DNA from: Straminergon stramineum
Lineage: Eukaryota; Streptophyta; Bryopsida; Hypnales; Calliergonaceae
Direction: 5' to 3'
Length of the DNA stretch: 64,000 nt
NCBI GenBank assembly: GCA_963920665.1
Contig: OY987266.1
Span: 25,408,248-25,472,247, forward strand
Part shown: positions 23,268-37,348 of the stretch, piece by piece
Layout of the letters: every line of letters begins with the position of its first letter
How positions within the stretch are numbered: position 1 is the first letter of the stretch
Notes under the pieces: model-generated
Seen by the model: the letters and a program-made list of their open reading frames with translations, nothing else
Databases searched by the model: none
Told to the model about the DNA's origin: nothing
Position numbers and translations under genes: made by a program

Positions 23268-26200
23268 ATGAAGTTCATGAGATTGGGATCGAAGCCCGAC
23301 TGCTTTACGACTCTCGGCAACGTCACGTAAGCAAGCATTCCCCTAGACCTTTGGTTGATATTTGTCTGTTAAATTCTTGTTTGGATTTGCTGTAATCTAT
23401 TAAGATGCAGAAGCTCTGTAGCCTGCCAATAAACTCAACTTACTCAAATGGTGATGGTACAATGATTAGAGTAGCTACAAAGAATATGGTAGCTACTCTA
23501 ATCATGGTAGCCAATCGAGTTATCCTTCAATTTGTGCAAAGTGGGGTTTAGACGTTGTTTCAGTAAAAAAGTAGGTGTGAATTTAAGGAATAATGTCGTG
23601 AAATGGCGTTGGCAATCCTTTTTTTGGTGATCTAATCACGAGTTTGATAATATTGAATTTAAGAATAACTCTATCATGTTCTTTTCAGCCGTGAGGTTGA
23701 TGAATTTTAGCTGTTTTAAAATTAATGTTATTCGAAACATTCGTTGGAGACCATGTTGCATCCAAGAATCTGAATAATTCAACATTCTAATTCCTAGAAA
23801 CGTTCTAAGCTAGTGCTTGAATGTTGGCTCAAAGGGATAAAGAATGCTGTGTTATCTCCTCTTCTCTGATTGTGAGTATTAATTTGTCAGATACTGGAGT
23901 TTCAACCTCTTTGTATCTCTTGAATATATTTTGGCTTGATAAGATGCATACAATGTGGATGTTTGACACTGTCGCTGGATTTGAGTTTTGCTGGTGAATC
24001 ATTCAGTCAAGCAGTATTTAGAGTAAGAAGGGTCGGGGAGGGGTTCTCAGATGTCGCCTAACAGACTTCAAGGTGCTGGTTCTAATTCAGACAATGGTGA
24101 TTCTCGTCGTAATGCAGGACGTCAGTATCGGATCTCGAAAGTGATATTATTCTGGATGTGGATAGACACAAATTTCATCTTCACTTGGTATGCATAGCTT
24201 TGGAATTCCAACCTTCTTTATCGTATTACTGTAAGAAGATACATGAATTTAATTCGTGTAACTTCACAGAGCAGAACATACGAATACCACTTTTAGGACC
24301 ATTTAATTATCCCCAGCTAATTTCACAGTAATTTATATGATTAATTTAAAGATAAGGTGATGTTGAGGTCCTGCTATGCACCACTTTTGCAAATATCGAA
24401 ATCAACCGCTTAGTCATGCACATATATATTAGACAGGGCAATCCGTTTAGAAAGGCAACCGCGTAACCCTAAAGAGTGTAGTAAGCTTGTGGTAGGCTAC
24501 CATGTTAATAGAGATGCTATATCAAGGTCACTCTAGACCTGTGTAATGCCCATCGAATTATCAAATCACACATTTTAATTGCGCTAAGAAAGGACCTTAC
24601 AGGTAAAAGATTCACAGGGTCAGCTGCCACTACTGATTGAGCTTCGCAAGTGTTGATTGTTTCAGCTGATCATTTTGTTGGTGTTGACATGGCTGCTGCT
24701 TTTCAGTTTCCTCTTTTGGCCAAGTGCGGAGCTCTTAGTAGACTTGTGGCGGAAGCAGCCGAAGCTGGTAAGGACGAAGTGAAGATCGAGGGCTTCCCTG
24801 GAAGCGCGGCATGTTTCGAAGTTTGTGCAAAATTCTGCTATGGCGTGCTCACAACTTTAAATGCACATAATGTAAGCGAGGTCCTATGCGGAGCAAAGTT
24901 CCTCAACATGTCGGAGATGGTGGAAAAGGGCAACCTCATCTACAAGCTAGAAGTATTTCTGAATACATCCATCTTGCGAGGCTGGAGGGACTCCGTTATC
25001 TGCCTCCACAGCAGCAAAGCCTGTCTGCCCTGGTCGGAAAATTTGAAAGTAAGTGCAACTCTAAGCTGGGATCCAATGTAGCACACCTCTCCTACTTCTT
25101 TAATATCACAACTAGGCTGCCGAAATGCACGTGATTATCATTGAATATCAGGAAATTTGTGACAATTAACACTGTCACATGTGAAAAGTGACTTCAAAGT
25201 AGAACTTGCGGTCCAGAGTCTTGTCGAATTCCGTATTATCACATTTATATGCAACTTCTTGTCACATAACAAAACGTGATATTGAGAGTACACATTGAAG
25301 TTTGAAGTGGGTACGTCCGTACCCTATGGTTTGGCGAGAGGACAGCGAATGTGGAAATTAGTGAGAAGGATATCAAAATGGTGCGGGTGTGGTACTTTGT
25401 TTAATTTCTTTAGAGACCGTAGGAATCCAACACAAACTTAATTCAGAATCATTAAGCTTGTTCTTTTTCGATATTCACTTCTCTCAATCGTCGTAATGTG
25501 GTCTGAAAATATGGTCTATTATTCAGTTGGTTGGTATTGACCATGGTTGCTGGTGGTTATGATTTTAGATTATCGACCGTTGCATTGAATCGATCTCCTC
25601 CAAAGTGATGTTGGATCCAGCTAAGGTGGAGTGGTCCTTCTCCTACACAAAAGCCATGGCCATGATGGATCACATCTCAGTCAGCCAAATCACAAGCCCG
25701 GCCGTTTGGAACGGCTTGCAAGGACAACGCCCATGCCTGTTCCCTGTCCCGAACGACTGGTGGGTGCAAGATCTCTGCGACCTCGACCTCGACCTCTTCT
25801 GGAGAGTCATGGTGGCCGTGAAAGCTAAAGGTGTGGCTAATGATCTCATGGGAGAGGCTCTACGAGTGTATACCCTTCGCTGGTTACCCGAAGCATCCGA
25901 ATTAGGACCACCCATCAAGGTAGGGAACTCACTCCCATGTCTTGAAACTGTTTGAGCGATTTCTATTTTTAGATTTCTTTTCTTGAATGACTCTTGTCTA
26001 TTTTCAAGAGGATTCTGTGGCATCAAAAAATGTAATATTTGTATATTGTATGAATAAGTTAACAATAGTTGAAGTGTGAGGTAGGAGGGTCCCAATCACA
26101 AGCTTAGAGTACCTTTGAACTATAAGTATCATGGCCACATCTGTCAGAAGGTGGAGTTTTAAGCAATTGGCACTTTTTTGGAATCTCATATCTTTTCGCG

Positions 26201-29111
26201 TCCTAGTTTTTGGAGCTGTGTGCTCTTGGATGTCACAAATTTTTTCTTATTGAAACATACGATTATAACGAGTATGACTATAATTGCGCCTGTAAGGTAT
26301 CGCATGGAAGCTTCTTTGACTGCAATAGAACTTATTTCTTACAAGACATGTGTTCGGATGGATGTCACTTGCATTGGAAATGAATGATTTGTGAACGGCT
26401 TAACAAAGCTGAATTATTATGCACAGGAATCAGCAACAAAGCAGCAGCAGGAGCATCGGCAAATACTAGAGACAATCGTCAGTTTGCTTCCAGCTGAGAA
26501 AGGCTCTGCTTCCTGCAGTTTCTTGCTGAAGCTCCTTAGGGCGGCCATCACGCTGAACGTCACTTCTTTAAGTATAAAACCACACTTGGCTCGACGAATT
26601 GGGTTGCAGCTTGAGGAAGCGTCACTTCCTGACTTACTGCTGCCGTCTCTCCATGACACAGCTTGGTACGATTTCGATATGGTGATACTCATTGTGGAAA
26701 ACTTTCTCCTGCAAATTCAGAGCCCTCCAATCAGCCCTCAGACTTGGACTTACAACAAGCTGGAGAAGCGAAGGTCTCTGTCTGCGGACCACATTGTATT
26801 CACCGAAAGCCGATGCTCCACTGTTGTGACCCATGCCTCCAAGCTGAAAGTGGCCAAGTTGATTGATGGCTACTTGGCTGAAATTGCGCGAGACCCTAAC
26901 CTCTCGCTTGAGAAATTCGTGCAGCTGGCGGATTCCATTCCTGACTTTGCACGCCCGCTGCATGACGGTTTGTATCGTGCCGTTGACATGTATCTCAAGG
27001 TCAGTTCGTTGCTGCATATCCTGAATTGATTTTCTGTTTTGAATTGTGTAACACGTACTTGATGTAACATGATGCCCCTTACTGCCCAATTTTGAAATAG
27101 AATGTCCAATTTGGAAGCTAATAGTAACGTTCAAAACATGTCTCAGTTGCTCTTTAAATTTAGGTAGTGACTTCCTCAATCTGTCGATACATTTTATCTT
27201 TCTCGACGCTTCTTAAATGATTTGTTTTAAATTTTATAGATATGGAAGTAAACACTTTGGGCCATTTTGACACCTAGAGGTGCCAAAGAGCTTTCTTTCT
27301 TGTGTTATTTGCTGTAGGCTCAAGGGTAGTAAATATTGCATGAACACAAGCTAAATCTATATGTTAATGAAAGAGCTTGAGTAAGTTTCTTGTGTATAGT
27401 GTTTGTTGTTACTTGAAGATTGAGCCCTATTCCCTAACTTGAAATAGGTTACATCTATTGGGCAGCTACACTATGAAATGAGTTGGAGAGACTCTTGTAG
27501 CTTTGTAGCTGCACTATGAAAGGGAAGAGACTCTCATAGCATATCTGCTTGTTTTATCTGCTTGTTTTCTTTGCTCCCTAGCAGGCTTATTCTTAAAAAC
27601 ATGATGTTGCAACTCTCTTGTGAAGTAGGATCAACAAGAATGAAGGGGGTCATTTGGCACAAGAATGGGAGAGAACTAGTTTGCCTTTGTATGCTACTCA
27701 ACTCTGGAATAATTCCCTTATGGAATTAGCTCAAAAAATATTTATTGGCGTGGCAGGAACATCCAGAGCTACCCAAGGGTGAACGAAAAAGGGTTTGCAA
27801 ATTGCTGGACTGTCGAAAGCTGTCGATAGAAGCATGCATGCATGCTGCACAAAATGATCGCTTACCTCTTCGCACCGTTGTACAGGTAGGTGCATTAATC
27901 TATTTGGCATCATATAACTTGTGATTGTAATTTCAGTGGCATATATGGCAAATTTTCCTACGTTTGAAGTGCACTCAAACCTCTTCATTCTTAGTGCCCG
28001 GATACCCATTTTTTCACTACGGCATAGTTTGAATGTTTGACAATTTTGCTTTCGTCAATGATAGTATGGCAAGTTTTTTAGGATATTCTAGAATATCACT
28101 TTAGAGAATTTCATTATAAAGAGGTTTGAGCAAATCAACTGAAAGCTTGTGATATCTTTTAGCTCAGGTCGCAAATTTTTAAAAGGAACCAGTTTAGGTG
28201 ATACGCATGTGATCGGAGGATACTGTACTGGAGAGAATTATAATAAGAGAGGAATTGACTGAACATTTGAAGTGCATGTCAAATGGGCTATGAACTAGAA
28301 AATACTTTAGAACCAGAAGTGTCACAATACCATTATGAGACATAGCATTTGCCAAGTGGTTTTCTTTGCAATCAAGAATGTCCAAAATAAATATATACCA
28401 AAGTATTTTGGTATTTTGGTAACTATAACATAATTTCTTGTAATTTACAAATAAATTTTTTATTGAAGTCTAGGGTAATAATTGCATTTTCTACAAATTT
28501 CCTGTAGTCTTGGAGCTGGAATAGAAAAATTGTGCAACGTCTAGCTGAAAAAAGAGTGACTGCCTTGAACTTTGGACATGGCACTGTAGGATGTTATGTA
28601 TGAGGGTGATGTTCTGGATGTCCCTTTTTCCAAATGATCTCTAATTCTACAATGTATGCAGGTGCTGTTTATTGAGCAAGTTCGAACCGCAGCAACAGGA
28701 GGGTTCCTTGTTAGTGACATGCCAAGCAATGTTCGTACACTCTTAGGTCGAGATTCTGGTGACGAGCTTAGCGTTTCTGATGTGCACACATCAAGGGTCC
28801 CATCCATGTCCGTGTTACCTGGTGCATTAGGGTGGCACTCAAATTTCTCATCCATGAAGCCTGGGGACATGATAAATCAGAGTACTTCTGGGACAGAGAG
28901 GGGGGAGACTCATTTGATCACGAATTCTGGGTCCTTGAAACCACCTAAACCTAGTGGCCTGTTTTCAAAGCCCAGAATGTTCTTCCAGAAGCTGTTTAGC
29001 AAGAAGGTATCCAACTTTGCCTCGTCCCGGGAATCTGACACTCAGAGCTTCTCCAAGTCCACATTTCAAGGCAAGGCATCAACAAGGGTATGGCGCCATT
29101 CAGTTCATTGA
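23268..29111 (+). CDS. NRL-1: NPH3/RPT2-like BTB-NPH3 protein (NPY-like)
   Basis: Seven exons join in phase to 657 aa plus stop: 23268-23326, 24118-24187, 24707-25048, 25569-25919, 26427-26999, 27757-27885 and 28662-29111. The N-terminus is [23 protein letters not shown] domain covers about residues 25-120 ([14 protein letters not shown], then FPLLAKCG), and an NPH3 domain runs from about 220 ([20 protein letters not shown]) through [13 protein letters not shown] (453-465) to [17 protein letters not shown] near 518. Family members are plasma-membrane-associated adaptors, proposed substrate receptors for CUL3 ligases, acting in phototropism or auxin-dependent development. Oddities: the usual Lys after HKFHLH is Leu at the exon 2/3 junction, and the coiled coil found in NRL-2 before the basic tail is missing. 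The tail has KLFSKK and ends WRHSVH, placing Arg-x-Ser with Ser third from the end. An additional downstream exon cannot be excluded. Confidence 0.93.
23462..23505. repeat. Perfect 17-bp inverted repeat in NRL-1 intron 1
   Basis: ATGATTAGAGTAGCTAC at 23462-23478 is exactly reverse-complemented at 23489-23505 across a 10-bp loop. It would form a short hairpin in the intron. It may be a footprint of a tiny foldback element; function unknown. Confidence 0.9.
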
Positions 29112-30950
29112 TCAATTTTGGTACCCATGCTGAATCCATCACAGTTGCCATGGCCAGGAAATGTTTTGTACCATAGCCATTATTGTCTGTAGTTCCCCAT
29201 CTCACATTTGTCCTCCCTAGAAAAGATACCGTAACCACATTCCTCAGTCTGAGTGTTTCAATTCTGAACTTCAATTGAAGGCTACTGGCTGATACAACAT
29301 TGGAGAATGGAGACTTCAAGCCTTCTCCAAAGGACCTGCCAAGCATTGATTCCTCATTGGGATGTGTGAGCTTGTTGATGCTCATATCAAGTGAACCCTG
29401 CCCCCCCTCAGTCTCCAGATTTGGAAGGGAAGGACATTCAAAATTTCAAATGGATGCAGATGCAAAGGTTTAAGTTATGAGATACAGGATTGCAGATCCA
29501 GCTGAATCCAACTTTTGCAAGAAAGTATCCAACTTTGGTTCTGCTGTTTGCTGCAGCTGTACGAAGTTAATATCTGCATGTTTCAGTTTGTTGGCAGTTG
29601 ACCCAGGTCAATCAGGAGCATCATTGGAGGGTAGGATCTGTTGTCCAGACCTCCCAGGGTCAAAAGCCTTAGTAGCTCATGTTAACAGTTTAACATCAAT
29701 TGTAACTGAGCTCCTTGCACCTTGTATCAAATCACATTTTCTTTTTTAATTAAAAAAAAAAGATTTCAATGTATTACTGACTTTCAATGATGCTGGCACT
29801 TCCAAAGTTCCAATCTATGCCCATGTGTTATTATTAGGAGAACCACATCTACAAAAACTAACATAAGGTAGACATGCCTATTACCAAGCAAATTTTCTAT
29901 CTAGGTACCTTGAAGAAGCATTAGAGAAGTGATTTATAAGCTCATGTATTTTTCAGAGATTGAGAAGTTTGAGAGAAGACATTTGCAAGTAATATAGAAT
30001 CAAGACAAGGAATGAATTTTCTGTGATTTTTCAAAAGTTTGTAGGGGCTAAGTTAAAGTGGTAAAACAGAGGTAGACTCATGCTAAATCATACATGGATG
30101 TATCCCCTCCCGAAGTGCATTGTCATGATGCTAAAGGGTTGCTAAGTTTGTGGTAATGGGAATATCTCATAGCTGATGCCCTAGAAAGGCAAACAGAATT
30201 AGGTACTAACTAAAGGCTTATCTTACATCTCTAGCAAGTTCTTCAGACATGGAGTGCAAAGACCAAGACTGTTATAAATGGGGTCTCAAGATTAAGGAAG
30301 CATCTCATAATCCATTAGGAACAAAAAAACCCATCATATTGAGCTATGAGCATAATTAGCTACTATCATTGACTTTATCATTGACTTAATCAATATTTTG
30401 ATTGGATCTACTCTTGTTGGAAATCAGAAGGAAAATCCAATTGCATTGTTTGGACATGGTCTGCAAATGTTATAAACCTGCAATATTTTAATTCTTGGAA
30501 GATGTTCTAAAATCCAAGATGAGACCTACTGTTCACATTTGTTTTCTTTCTTTTGATCAAATTGGCAATCCATTTTAAAGAATTAAACTCAACCCTTTTT
30601 TCTAATGACATTGCCTGGAGGGGACAAACATGGATGGGATTCTCAGTGCATTTTCCATGTGTAAGTTCACCAAATCACCACTGTCCCCATTTTCGAAGTT
30701 CAGTTGTCCACTAATATGATTCCCCAATATGACAAATTGGGGGGCGGGGGCTACAGAATTTCATCATATCTGTGTCATCTCCAGAAGATTGAGTGTACCT
30801 CTTTTGCCAGAGATAATTTTTGGGGGGTGGTGGTGGAAATTGGGACTGACCCTCACTGTTGCACAAATTGGATTCTCCTCCTCCCGGCTGGCTCAAGCCC
30901 ATAAACTTAACATACATCCAACCTCGTTGGATCAATATCGCTAATCCCAT
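29112..30950. other. 3' flank of NRL-1 and intergenic DNA
   Basis: The first several hundred bases should be the NRL-1 3' untranslated region; I saw no clear AATAAA signal. A short phrase around 29518-29540 (AAGAAAGTATCCAACTTTGG) repeats part of exon 7 (AAGAAGGTATCCAACTTTG, about 29003-29021). The rest is intergenic, with no gene recognised. Confidence 0.4.
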
Positions 30951-33622
30951 GCCCACTGCAACTGAACTGATTTCCTGGCAGTGATCATGCCCTCATTTAC
31001 GCTGATACCCGCAAACTCCCGCAGCCCAAATCTTTGGGGTTTGTAAGTGAGATACTACTGATCGAGTCTCTCTCGCTCGCTCACTTGCGCAGTTGCAGTT
31101 GCAGTTGTGATCTGTCTGTCTGTCTGTCTGTCCAAATTCTTCATTGATGACACGCACACCTTTGATCAGCTCGCTCTGACAGAGTTTGCCTGTCGTCCCA
31201 AATCAGTGAACAGCATAATTTCTCTGACCCTTGGGGAAGCCCACTCCATGTGGCCTCCCCCCATCATGTGCTCACACATGCATCCTCACTTGTGCCTCAA
31301 TTGTGCAGGACTGGAAGTTAAGTTAAGTTATCTGCAAACCGTTTTTTGCTTTTTCTTCTTTTCTTTCTTTTTGAAACAAATGAAACTGAATTTCATTGCA
31401 AGGGCAAAGTACAAGACCGCCAGGGCAGGAAGGACATGACATTTTCTGCAACGCTTCAATTCACAAGTGAGCAGAAAAGAAAACTACAAAACTACATCAA
31501 TTCCAAAGGTGCACGTCTGTTCGTCAGGGACGCCAAAATTTAAAGGAAGCATGTCCTTGTGGTGAAAAAGTTGACTGGCTGGCGAGAGGGGAGTAGGCAA
31601 TCCAGCTAGTGCATTCATGTTGGTAAGTTGTTGGGATGGATGATTGTGCTGCTACACTGTACCAAGCTTACCAGGTTTAAAAATTCTAGGTGGAGGATGT
31701 GTCATCTTCGCAAGGACAGACAGATCAAGGAACTGTTGGAGGAATGTGTAAATCATGGTGACTGGACATACTCCGTTGCAATGGAAATGGATGGGGGGCG
31801 TACAAGATAGGAGTTGCCACATTTTTTTTTTGCTTGGGCACTTTAACTTAAACTTAATGCAAATCATTGACATGCCATTGAGTAAAGGTGTGTGCGTCAG
31901 CGTCATTGCCACCCGCCCCTGTCAATTGGAGGTACAATACAGGTACACTTGTGCCAAGGGAATAGAGGTCGACTGAGGGAAGCAGGCAGTTGGAAAGGGT
32001 GAAACTTTTCAACTTTCCAACTTTTCAAGTGGGGGTGTGGGGGAGCCATAAAGGAAGGCATCCATTTTGGTTGGGGGTTAGGTAAGTTAAGCTATCCCCT
32101 TTTGGATGACATGGACCTTTACAAATATTAATTTTTTTTTTCAGATTTCTTTTTTTGTTGAATAAGGGCATCTCCAAACGGGCTGCTGAATAAGGTAACG
32201 AAGGTGGGTATCCCCATAACTGCCACTAATTGGTACTGTGCCTAATTACTATTCCTAGGTTAGGTTGTTCAATTTTTTTTTATATATTCTCTTATGGGCA
32301 AGTGAAAGGAGGTTCCAACGCACCAAAGAACGCAACATTTGGATTCCATATGCAAAAGTTATGAAGGAACAAAGTTTGGTCATGAAGGCGAATCTTCTGC
32401 GAGTACTTAGGTACATAATTGATTTTAGAGATGAACACACAGTGAAGATGGCAATTTAGGATCATTGACACATTGGGGGGGGGGCACTGTACACCTAAAA
32501 TTGCACAAATGAACTTTGTGGCATAACCAATAATTATGCTCTAGAAAATGAACAACAATTTTTGCACTTTGGTGAAGGACTATGAATCAAAATGCAAGTG
32601 GTTCCATAATTTTTGGACACATTGTATTGTGAATTAGTTACAAATTTTTAAAGATGCAAGGTGTAGGTTGCTAAAAGCGTCATGTAGGTGATGCCAAAAT
32701 GCATTTGATGCTCATAAAGAAATTACACTAGTAGTATCAAAATATATCACAAAGAAGAAGTTAAAACAACAAGAGTGTACCCAAAATTGACCACTTGTAA
32801 AGTTGCTACCTCCACAACACTATATATAGAATTGCACACTATTCAAAATGGTCCCCAACTCCACCTTACACTTGTCTTTGTAATGCACATCATCTGGGGT
32901 ATCCTTGATATTTTGTTTTCCTTCATAAATAGGGGTTGATTTTGAGGAGTGATCTATTTTAGGTGTAGTTATTGTATTGGCATGACAATGGATTTGATGT
33001 GGCCAAAATCTTCCTCCATCTTACCAATCAAAGACTTCACAATTTTTCAACACAAGTCTCTCCAAATTTTTGTCACTACACTTCAATTTACTAACAATGC
33101 CCCGCACATTTGAAGTGCACCATGCATCTTCGCTAATTGCTCTATGCGAAGTCCTAACTTCTCTATAGATGCATGATTTTTTTTAGCCTATCCCACTAGG
33201 AAGACTCTTCTACATCATCCTACAAACCATAAAAATTTGCACTGGAAGTAGGCAATACATTGACATTTGGGATTTACAAGTTGTTGGTAGGGGCCTAATT
33301 TAAAGGTGGTACCTTCACTAGAGCAATGACATGCTAAGAGCATTAGACTAGACCAATTCTACTGCTAGTAGATATGTTTTGACAAAGTAAAGGCACATGT
33401 AATTCACTTTAGATCATACTTTCCAAAGTCTTGTGAAATCATTTATGAGTTTTTGGAGTTAGAAATTTAGGTTTATTGAAATACTCTAATAGCACTTCTA
33501 TTTTGAACATTTCACCATTTGTATAGTTATTGAAGAATAAACTATTATTGGCTACATTTTAGATTTGTTTAGAAGAAGCTATTATACTAGGAAAACTATA
33601 GCACAATCCATCTCCCATTAGA
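30951..33622. other. Intergenic DNA, no gene recognised
   Basis: A CT-rich patch with simple repeats (about 31060-31135) resembles a leader, but no coding frame follows that I recognise; the ORF at 31107-31439 is not domain-like. The phrase GAAACAAATGAAACTGAATT near 31372 recurs loosely near 50135 and, reversed, near 42390, so it may mark the end of a dispersed retroelement. A run of ten G is at 32475-32484. Confidence 0.4.
31090..31132 (+). repeat. (GTTGCA)n and (TCTG)n microsatellites
   Basis: Three GCAGTT-type hexamers are followed by about five TCTG units. Simple sequence. Confidence 0.9.
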
Positions 33623-34578
33623 TTAACCCCTCACCGCCCAAGGGGACCAAAAGTGTCCTCAGGTCAAATTCAAAGTGTTGTAACTTTTGCACCTAATGTC
33701 CGAATTCAATAGAACTTTTTGGAAAATATGCGCTCTTTCTTCTAATTTGTGTGGTAAAATTTTCAGATCAATCCAGGATTTTATGAATTTTTGGAAGCCA
33801 ATCGAAGTTCACAAGTTCAATTTGAGTTCAACAAATTGCATTTGAGGGTTGCAACTTCAGGGGCTTGTATCTCCTTCATCCAAAGTTTGTTTTCAATAAA
33901 ATTTGTTAGGTTATGTTCCCCTTGAAGTCTAATTATTGTGGTACAATTTTCATGTCAATCCAAGTTATTTTGAATGTTTGGGAGCAATTCGAAGTTCAAA
34001 ATCCCATTACAGTGAACTTTCGCGGCTTGTTTCTTCTTCATACAATGTTCGTTTCCAATAATATTTTTTGGAAAAGTTGCGCATACTAGTCTAGTTTGTG
34101 TGTATAAAATTTCATATTTATCCAAGAAGTTATGAGTGACAGAGAAGCATTTTAGTAGAAGGAGGTTCAATTTTTGATGGGGTTTTTGCAACTTTCTTGC
34201 TATTTTTTGACATTTCAAAGTCATTTTGAGGACACAATGAGTCAATTGAATGATATTTTTTTTCACCAATGTGTTTTTATGCTGATTTTGAATCACTTTA
34301 TAGTTTTAAGTTTCTTCATTTGAATAGAGTTAGAAATCGAATTTCGCCTCCAAATGTATTTTTAGGAAAAATTCAGCATCCTTTTTCAATACTAAAACAT
34401 TATAATCTTGCAATGTGTGCGGTCAAATGACACCAAATTTGGTGCATATAATCTACAAAAAGTGCACTACTACATTGTACGGTTGAGGTCTCTACAACTC
34501 AGTGAAAGTTATATCTATAGCACTTCAAAAAAAATGTTGTTTTTGGACCTGTGCAAGCCTTGGGCGGTGAGGGGTTAA
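33623..34578 (+). mobile_element. TTAA-flanked piggyBac-like MITE, family B (956 bp), intact ends
   Basis: The left end TTAA-CCCCTCACCGCCCAAG is perfectly reverse-complemented at the right end (CTTGGGCGGTGAGGGG-TTAA), with the match extending one more base inside. The interior matches the element at 15584-16558 along its length. There is no ORF with a domain; the minus ORF at 33955-34296 spans the interior but lies in repeat DNA. This is the clearest example of the termini: flanking TTAA, CCC/GGG ends and inverted repeats beyond them. Confidence 0.82.
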
Positions 34579-37348
34579 TAGTGTAACTTGCTTACTTTTG
34601 TGATTGTAAAAGTCTTTGAACTCCTCTTCTTACTATGGCAAAGCCAAGTATATATACTAATGGAACACTTGAAGTTCATGTATAGAAAGGTTTATCCCTA
34701 AAATTAGGTCAAGAATTAAGACCTCTATATGCTCATTACTACTTATGCATATTTCAACATTTAGGGCAATGACTTGCTCTAGAAAAATCATTATTTATTA
34801 TTTTTTTCCTACAAATAAATAGAGCTTTCTATTGCCTACAATCATATTCTTATATTTCTCAATAAATAAGTAGAGGCAATATATTTTCTTATTGTTAGAG
34901 TTATAATCTCAAGTAAAAGAGGCCAACAAGTAATACTTGATTCAAATACATTGTTACCAAAGAACCTTGTGTGTATTGCTTAATGATGTTATAATCAAAT
35001 TAAATATAAAAATTAAGTCAATTACAACCAAAGGCAAATGAACAAGAAATGAATATAAGTCTTTTATTATTGGGCAATACTTTAGAGTAACATTTGTTTT
35101 CTTCAAAATTCATTTTCATGAAGTTAAAAGCCTATAGGAAATTGGTGATGGACATTGTTGAATGCCTGAGGAAATCACCCTAACTAATATGACATGTTAG
35201 GGAATTCTTACAAATCTATATTGTACTTTATAAAGTATCAAAAATTAATCAAGGGTTTAAGTTTTTCCCTTGTTAAAAAATTCACTACATAAAAAAAAAC
35301 TTTTTAGTTATTTGAACACGTATATAAAAAAATTGTGTTCATATTATATCATATTGATTATTTACAACAACAAGAAATATTTGAGATAGTTTGTTTAAAC
35401 TCATCTTCAACATACAACAATCAAGAATTCCTAGGCTCTCTTTGAAATCTAAAAATTAGACATGATACTAACAAACTTATGCAGATATGTGCAAAATTAT
35501 ATAGTACATTGATAGCAAGAAAGTATGCTATATACCAATACTCAAATTTCTTCAAGTTTACTACAAATACTTCAGTAATTGGTCTAGTAGCCCCTACACT
35601 TCAACACAACAATTGTTCTTGCCTAATAACTATATTTTTGTAAAGCGATATGCAATTCTCTTCATTGGAATTGAGATACCCAAAATACAGATGCTACATT
35701 TTTTGAATTCCCTTTAGAGGTGTTGAAAATTCGTTCAATACTATTTGAAAAGTACCTAGAATTGACTGGGGAATTGACCAAAAGGATTCAAATCTAGAGA
35801 TTGTGCATGCCATTGAAGGAGCTCAAATGGTTGTGATGTCAACTACTCCTACTTAATCTTACTTGAATGTTTGGGATCATTGAATGTTTGGAATCATTAT
35901 CCTATTGAATGACCAAATTGTAAAATTTATATATTGTAGACCACAAGAAGATTTCTAAAATAAATTTGTAGATATGCCTATTCATCCTACCTTTAATTTT
36001 GTACCAGGTTCCTAGACCAAAAGTTGTCATACATCCCCAAATCATCATTGATCCACCAATGTGCTTCACAGTCTCATGGACATATTGTGGTCTAACAGGT
36101 TCTCTATTTCTAATGCAACACTATGACCATCTAAGCCAAATCTATTAAACCTATTTCATTTAATTTGTGGTATGTATCTAAATTTTGATGGAATAGGCTT
36201 AAGCAAACTAAGGTAAATAGTTGTTTTGATGTTTGAGATGTAGTTCCCAATTGGCTTTCAATGACGAGAGTGATACAACGCCTCTTTTCTCAATCTGTAA
36301 GAAGTTTTGGGTGCCCACTTTTTTGTCTCTCAATCTCGCTCCTAACATCTTTCTTGAAATGTACTACATAAGATTGGCTCATGCCCAAAGAGGAGACAAA
36401 TTTTCTTGTAGTTGCACCAAAGCTTCAGTTGGTGCTTTTGCCCTTTAGACATACGACCTTTAGCAAACACAAAAGATATAGGCTAAGTAACAATGTAGAT
36501 GAAACACCAAAAAAGAATGCTAATGAGAATGGAGTGTTGATCGGAGAGATGTTGAAGTTGGCAAACAAGACAACAAATAATATGAATAGTAGTAGCAAAA
36601 TGGCGTTAGACAAAAGTGAGTACAAAGCCATATTTAACCACTTTGAATTCTTTATTCTGAAATCCCTAATTCTTTTTTACTTTTAGGCTTCATATTCATC
36701 ACTTCAATTGCTTTCATCATGTAATCACTATGCTTGCGACTTAAATTGGTTGGAAATAGGTGCCAAAGTTGGGTTTGTTGAAAATATACTCAATTTTTTT
36801 CCTATCTATGGTTTGTAGTATAAGCCTAATCCAAAAAATTTTAGATACCACAAATGAAAAATATGAATTTTCAAAATAATTTCTCTAAAAGTTTTTTTAC
36901 ATATGACCATATGAATCATTTCCAAAAATTGTGTCAAACATCTTTTTTTCCAATGCATATTTTAATAAATTTGAGAAAGTCATATATTACAAAACATAGA
37001 GGTTTTGTCCAAAGTTCTTACGTATTGAGGAGTTAAATAAAACTAGTCATAGGCCTAGTCAATTTCCAAGTTTACCTTCAATTATAGATACAATGCATCA
37101 TATTTATTTTCACAATATTATAGTTGGGTAGTATATAATTGCCTTCTAAGAGAACAAATGTTATAGAAGGTCTTTCTTTATAACCTACATCACAAAGTTT
37201 AGAACTTGTGGTTTGTCAATAGTTATCATGTGGTTATCGTTGTTTGATGGGTTTGCATGTTAATATGCAATTTAGCACATTGTAGTCATATGCATTTCAA
37301 AGATATCTTTAGAAGGATTTAAGTTACATAATTGAAATGGAAGTTCTC

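Noticed and set aside
26634..27179. Minus ORF of 181 aa
   Set aside because: Shadow of NRL-1 exon 5 on the opposite strand, with no domain of its own.
31346..31440. Possible retroelement 3' end (GAAACAAATGAAACTGAATT phrase, also near 42390 and 50135)
   Set aside because: Shared phrase is short and AT-rich, and no reverse transcriptase or LTR was found nearby.
32155..32200. GGGCATCTCCAAACGG motif resembling a plant MITE terminus
   Set aside because: No matching inverted terminus or target duplication could be found within a reasonable distance.
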